Shown here in pieces: positions 62,483 through 64,000 of a stretch of DNA of 64,000 bases. This DNA is from Sporosarcina luteola. GTDB taxonomy: Bacteria; Bacillota; Bacilli; Bacillales_A; Planococcaceae. The stretch spans positions 2,046,001 to 2,110,000 of the forward strand of contig NZ_JAMBNV010000001.1 of the NCBI RefSeq assembly GCF_023715245.1, given 5' to 3'. Positions within the stretch are counted from its first letter, which is position 1. Every line of letters begins with the position of its first letter. A model generated the notes under the pieces. The model ran no database searches. It was given only the letters and a program-made list of their open reading frames with translations, and was not told the origin of the DNA. A program made the translations under genes and the position numbers.

Positions 62483-62921
62483 TGGTTTTCTCCAAGCACG
62501 AGCGCACCCGTTCACACAGCGCGATTATTTCATGATTCCCCCCTATTGGTGCATCGGACCAAGCCCGGACCGACATCGGTCCCCAATATTGTTTAGGAGT
62601 ACCTGGATATCGCAGAACTATATGCATATGCAAGTGAGGTACAGAATTTCCGGAGACGAGAGAGTAAATGTGCTCCGCCCCTTCAGTCACCATAAGTGCC
62701 TTGCTTACTCGTGCCATCATACGCCCAAAGACAACTGCTTCTTCTTCCGTCATATCACCAAGTGTCGGGACATGCCTTTTCAGATCAATTATTAGTTGTC
62801 CCAAATAACCGGGTTCTCCATTATTATCAATATGGCCAACGAATACGAAATCATCTTCATAGATGGTGATACCATCCGTTTTTAATTCTCCCAGGTGTTT
62901 TTTACAAATGAAACATTCCAT
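62472..62921 (-). CDS. HIT-family nucleotide hydrolase or transferase
   Basis: 149 residues. The HIT motif HLHMHIV (H-x-H-x-H) is near residue 97, and the N-terminal CFICKKH fits the zinc-type HIT start. HIT proteins hydrolyse dinucleoside polyphosphates or nucleoside phosphoramidates. I start at the ATG at 62921, with GGGGGA eight bases upstream. Operon with NUDIX upstream and PP2C downstream. Confidence 0.85.
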   Translation of the reverse strand: MECFICKKHLGELKTDGITIYEDDFVFVGHIDNNGEPGYLGQLIIDLKRHVPTLGDMTEEEAVVFGRMMARVSKALMVTEGAEHIYSLVSGNSVPHLHMHIVLRYPGTPKQYWGPMSVRAWSDAPIGGNHEIIALCERVRSCLEKTNAQ

Positions 62922-62953
62922 TTTCTTATCCCCCATAATCGTAACTAAGCACT

Positions 62954-63418
62954 CTATTGCACCCTCTGGATCTGATTATATTCAGTGAGAATCGGCAAAT
63001 CGGGCGGGCTTATGTTACTAGGTAAATCATATATCGAAAAGAATTGCAAAAACGATACTTCATTTTTCTCCGCCATTAATTCACCTTTATTTTTATCACA
63101 AATATATGTGGCTACAAAGTTGTACACTTCATCGCCATGTGGATAACGATAATAAAATTCCTTACCGGAATAGACGTTGAAAAAAGAAAGCTCGTTTGCA
63201 ATTAGATTCGTTTCCTCATAGAGCTCTCGCTTTGCCACATCTTCCAAGGATTCTCCGAGGTCCATAGAACCTCCCGGCAATCCCCAGCAGTTGTTATCCG
63301 TCCGTAGTTGTAAAAGGATTTGATTCTCTGAATTAACTACTATTACATTCGCCCCTACCATTATGAGTGGTCGAGATCCGACTAGTTCTCGCAATTCGCT
63401 AATATACCCCATAGCCAT
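62954..63418 (-). CDS. NUDIX hydrolase
   Basis: 154 residues. The Nudix box is complete: GGSMDLGESLEDVAKRELYEET at ~48-69 with the REL-x-EE metal-binding helix. It hydrolyses a nucleoside diphosphate linked to another group; the substrate is unknown. Its ATG overlaps the stop of the ASCH/VOC gene (TAATG), so it is translationally coupled. Confidence 0.88.
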   Translation of the reverse strand: MAMGYISELRELVGSRPLIMVGANVIVVNSENQILLQLRTDNNCWGLPGGSMDLGESLEDVAKRELYEETNLIANELSFFNVYSGKEFYYRYPHGDEVYNFVATYICDKNKGELMAEKNEVSFLQFFSIYDLPSNISPPDLPILTEYNQIQRVQ

Positions 63419-64000
63419 TATCTATCCTTATTATAAGTTGGACTCAATTCACTCCATACATCAAATTGATTCCCGTCTATATCCGAAAACACAAAATTGA
63501 TACCTGCATGTCCCCGTTTTTCAATTTCTCCGACCTTCACATCGCGACCCAATAATTCTTCATGCAGCATTTTTAAAGACTCTTCCCCATCAACTTCAAA
63601 TGTTAGAGAAAACCGCTCATTCCCATATGCATCTAAAAAGTTGGCCGTCTCATTTTCTTTCGCCATAACGAGAAAGAAACTTTGATCAGCCAAATTCATG
63701 ATCACCTTGTCTTCGTCCTGATAAGTTAATTCCGCATCCAGCTTGTCTACATACCACTCAGCAGCCCGTTCAACATTAGACACAGGAATATACGAGGTCC
63801 CAACCCTTAGTAATCTACTATTCATTCGTCCGCTCTTATCATTTACGTCTACTAACTCAAATCGTTCACAGACAAGCAGTAAATCATCGGTGAACTCCAG
63901 TCCAACCTTGTCCAGTTCTCTTTTGAAGTAGCGTTCATGGATCTCCCTCCAATTCCGGTACGACCCATCTCCTTCCGCCAAAGCAAACTCTTCCGTCACT
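63418..64000 (-). CDS. ASCH-VOC fusion protein, 5' part outside window
   Basis: About 193 residues visible; the frame is open to the right edge, so the start is missing. The first ~50 visible residues (EFALAEGDGSYRNWREIHERYF, LLLVCERFELV) look like the end of an ASCH domain, an RNA-binding-type fold. The rest is a glyoxalase/bleomycin-resistance (VOC) domain: SYIPVSNVERAAEWYVDKL ... GINFVFSDIDGNQFDVWSE. The two are in one frame, which suggests a fusion. First visible gene of the operon with NUDIX, HIT and PP2C. Confidence 0.7.
   Translation of the reverse strand, partial: VTEEFALAEGDGSYRNWREIHERYFKRELDKVGLEFTDDLLLVCERFELVDVNDKSGRMNSRLLRVGTSYIPVSNVERAAEWYVDKLDAELTYQDEDKVIMNLADQSFFLVMAKENETANFLDAYGNERFSLTFEVDGEESLKMLHEELLGRDVKVGEIEKRGHAGINFVFSDIDGNQFDVWSELSPTYNKDR

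Overview
The window looks like chromosome from a low-to-moderate-GC, endospore-forming member of the Bacillales. The best fit is a Planococcaceae genus such as Sporosarcina (an inference). Reasons: many proteins match Bacillus subtilis families I recognise (CcpC, CbpB/DarB, FadH, YkyB, YkwC, YkvS, KtrD, YkoY, YpsA). There is a Spo0E-type phosphatase and there are two PAS sensor kinases. A murE-prfC neighbour pair is present, as in staphylococci, and its MurE carries a DDPR rather than DNPR motif, which fits lysine-type peptidoglycan. Ribosome binding sites are strong, and nearly every transcription unit ends in a clear hairpin plus T-run.

Layout. 1-5900 (minus): an operon of a large secreted/membrane protein, an ABC ATPase and permease, a Gly/Gln/Glu-repeat membrane protein and a MoxR ATPase cut by the left edge. 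5981-9225 (minus): ccpC with an overlapping MFS pump, cbpB and a small membrane protein. 9226-10048: gene-free, holding two inverted copies of a ~220-bp repeat. 10049-14285: fadH, a PAS-GGDEF-EAL protein, ykyB and ykwC. 14433-17957 (minus): a second MoxR/DUF58 module led by a short Spo0E-like gene. 18195-23174: ykvS, a hairpin-rich leader and lipoprotein, an MhqR-like regulator, a soluble sensor kinase and a radical-SAM protein. 23224-29029: KtrD, a TerC-family Mn exporter under a yybP-ykoY riboswitch with a visible terminator switch, and an SwrC-like RND pump behind a 21-bp tandem repeat.

29123-38148: prfC, murE, an M42 peptidase, a membrane PAS kinase, an aldehyde dehydrogenase, a small gene behind a SigB-like promoter, and an AlkA-like glycosylase. 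38270-41390: a lone tRNA-Val(GAC), a KatE-type catalase, a small membrane protein, and repeats. 41396-45201: the qoxABCD quinol oxidase. 45765-47864: arsRBC. 47957-55358: mostly housekeeping and stress genes, interrupted at 52642-53060 by a striking 20-copy, 20-bp minisatellite. 55409-58164: small membrane, coiled-coil and PepSY proteins, a bacterial eRF1-like (VLRF1) factor with a GGQ, and a YfhD-like peptide. 58233-64000: the most unusual region, with a 1056-residue UvrA-like twin ATPase whose zinc modules seem rearranged, a small gene remnant, and a tightly coupled ASCH/VOC - NUDIX - HIT - PP2C operon.

From memory, the backbone ktrD / spo0E / kinase / mhqR / ykvS / ykwC / ykyB / fadH / cbpB / ccpC follows the order of one arc of the B. 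subtilis chromosome, so 6-25 kb is ancestral with local insertions. The right end is more accessory in character. Many start codons were moved downstream of the longest open frame because a strong ribosome binding site decides the start; each entry says so.
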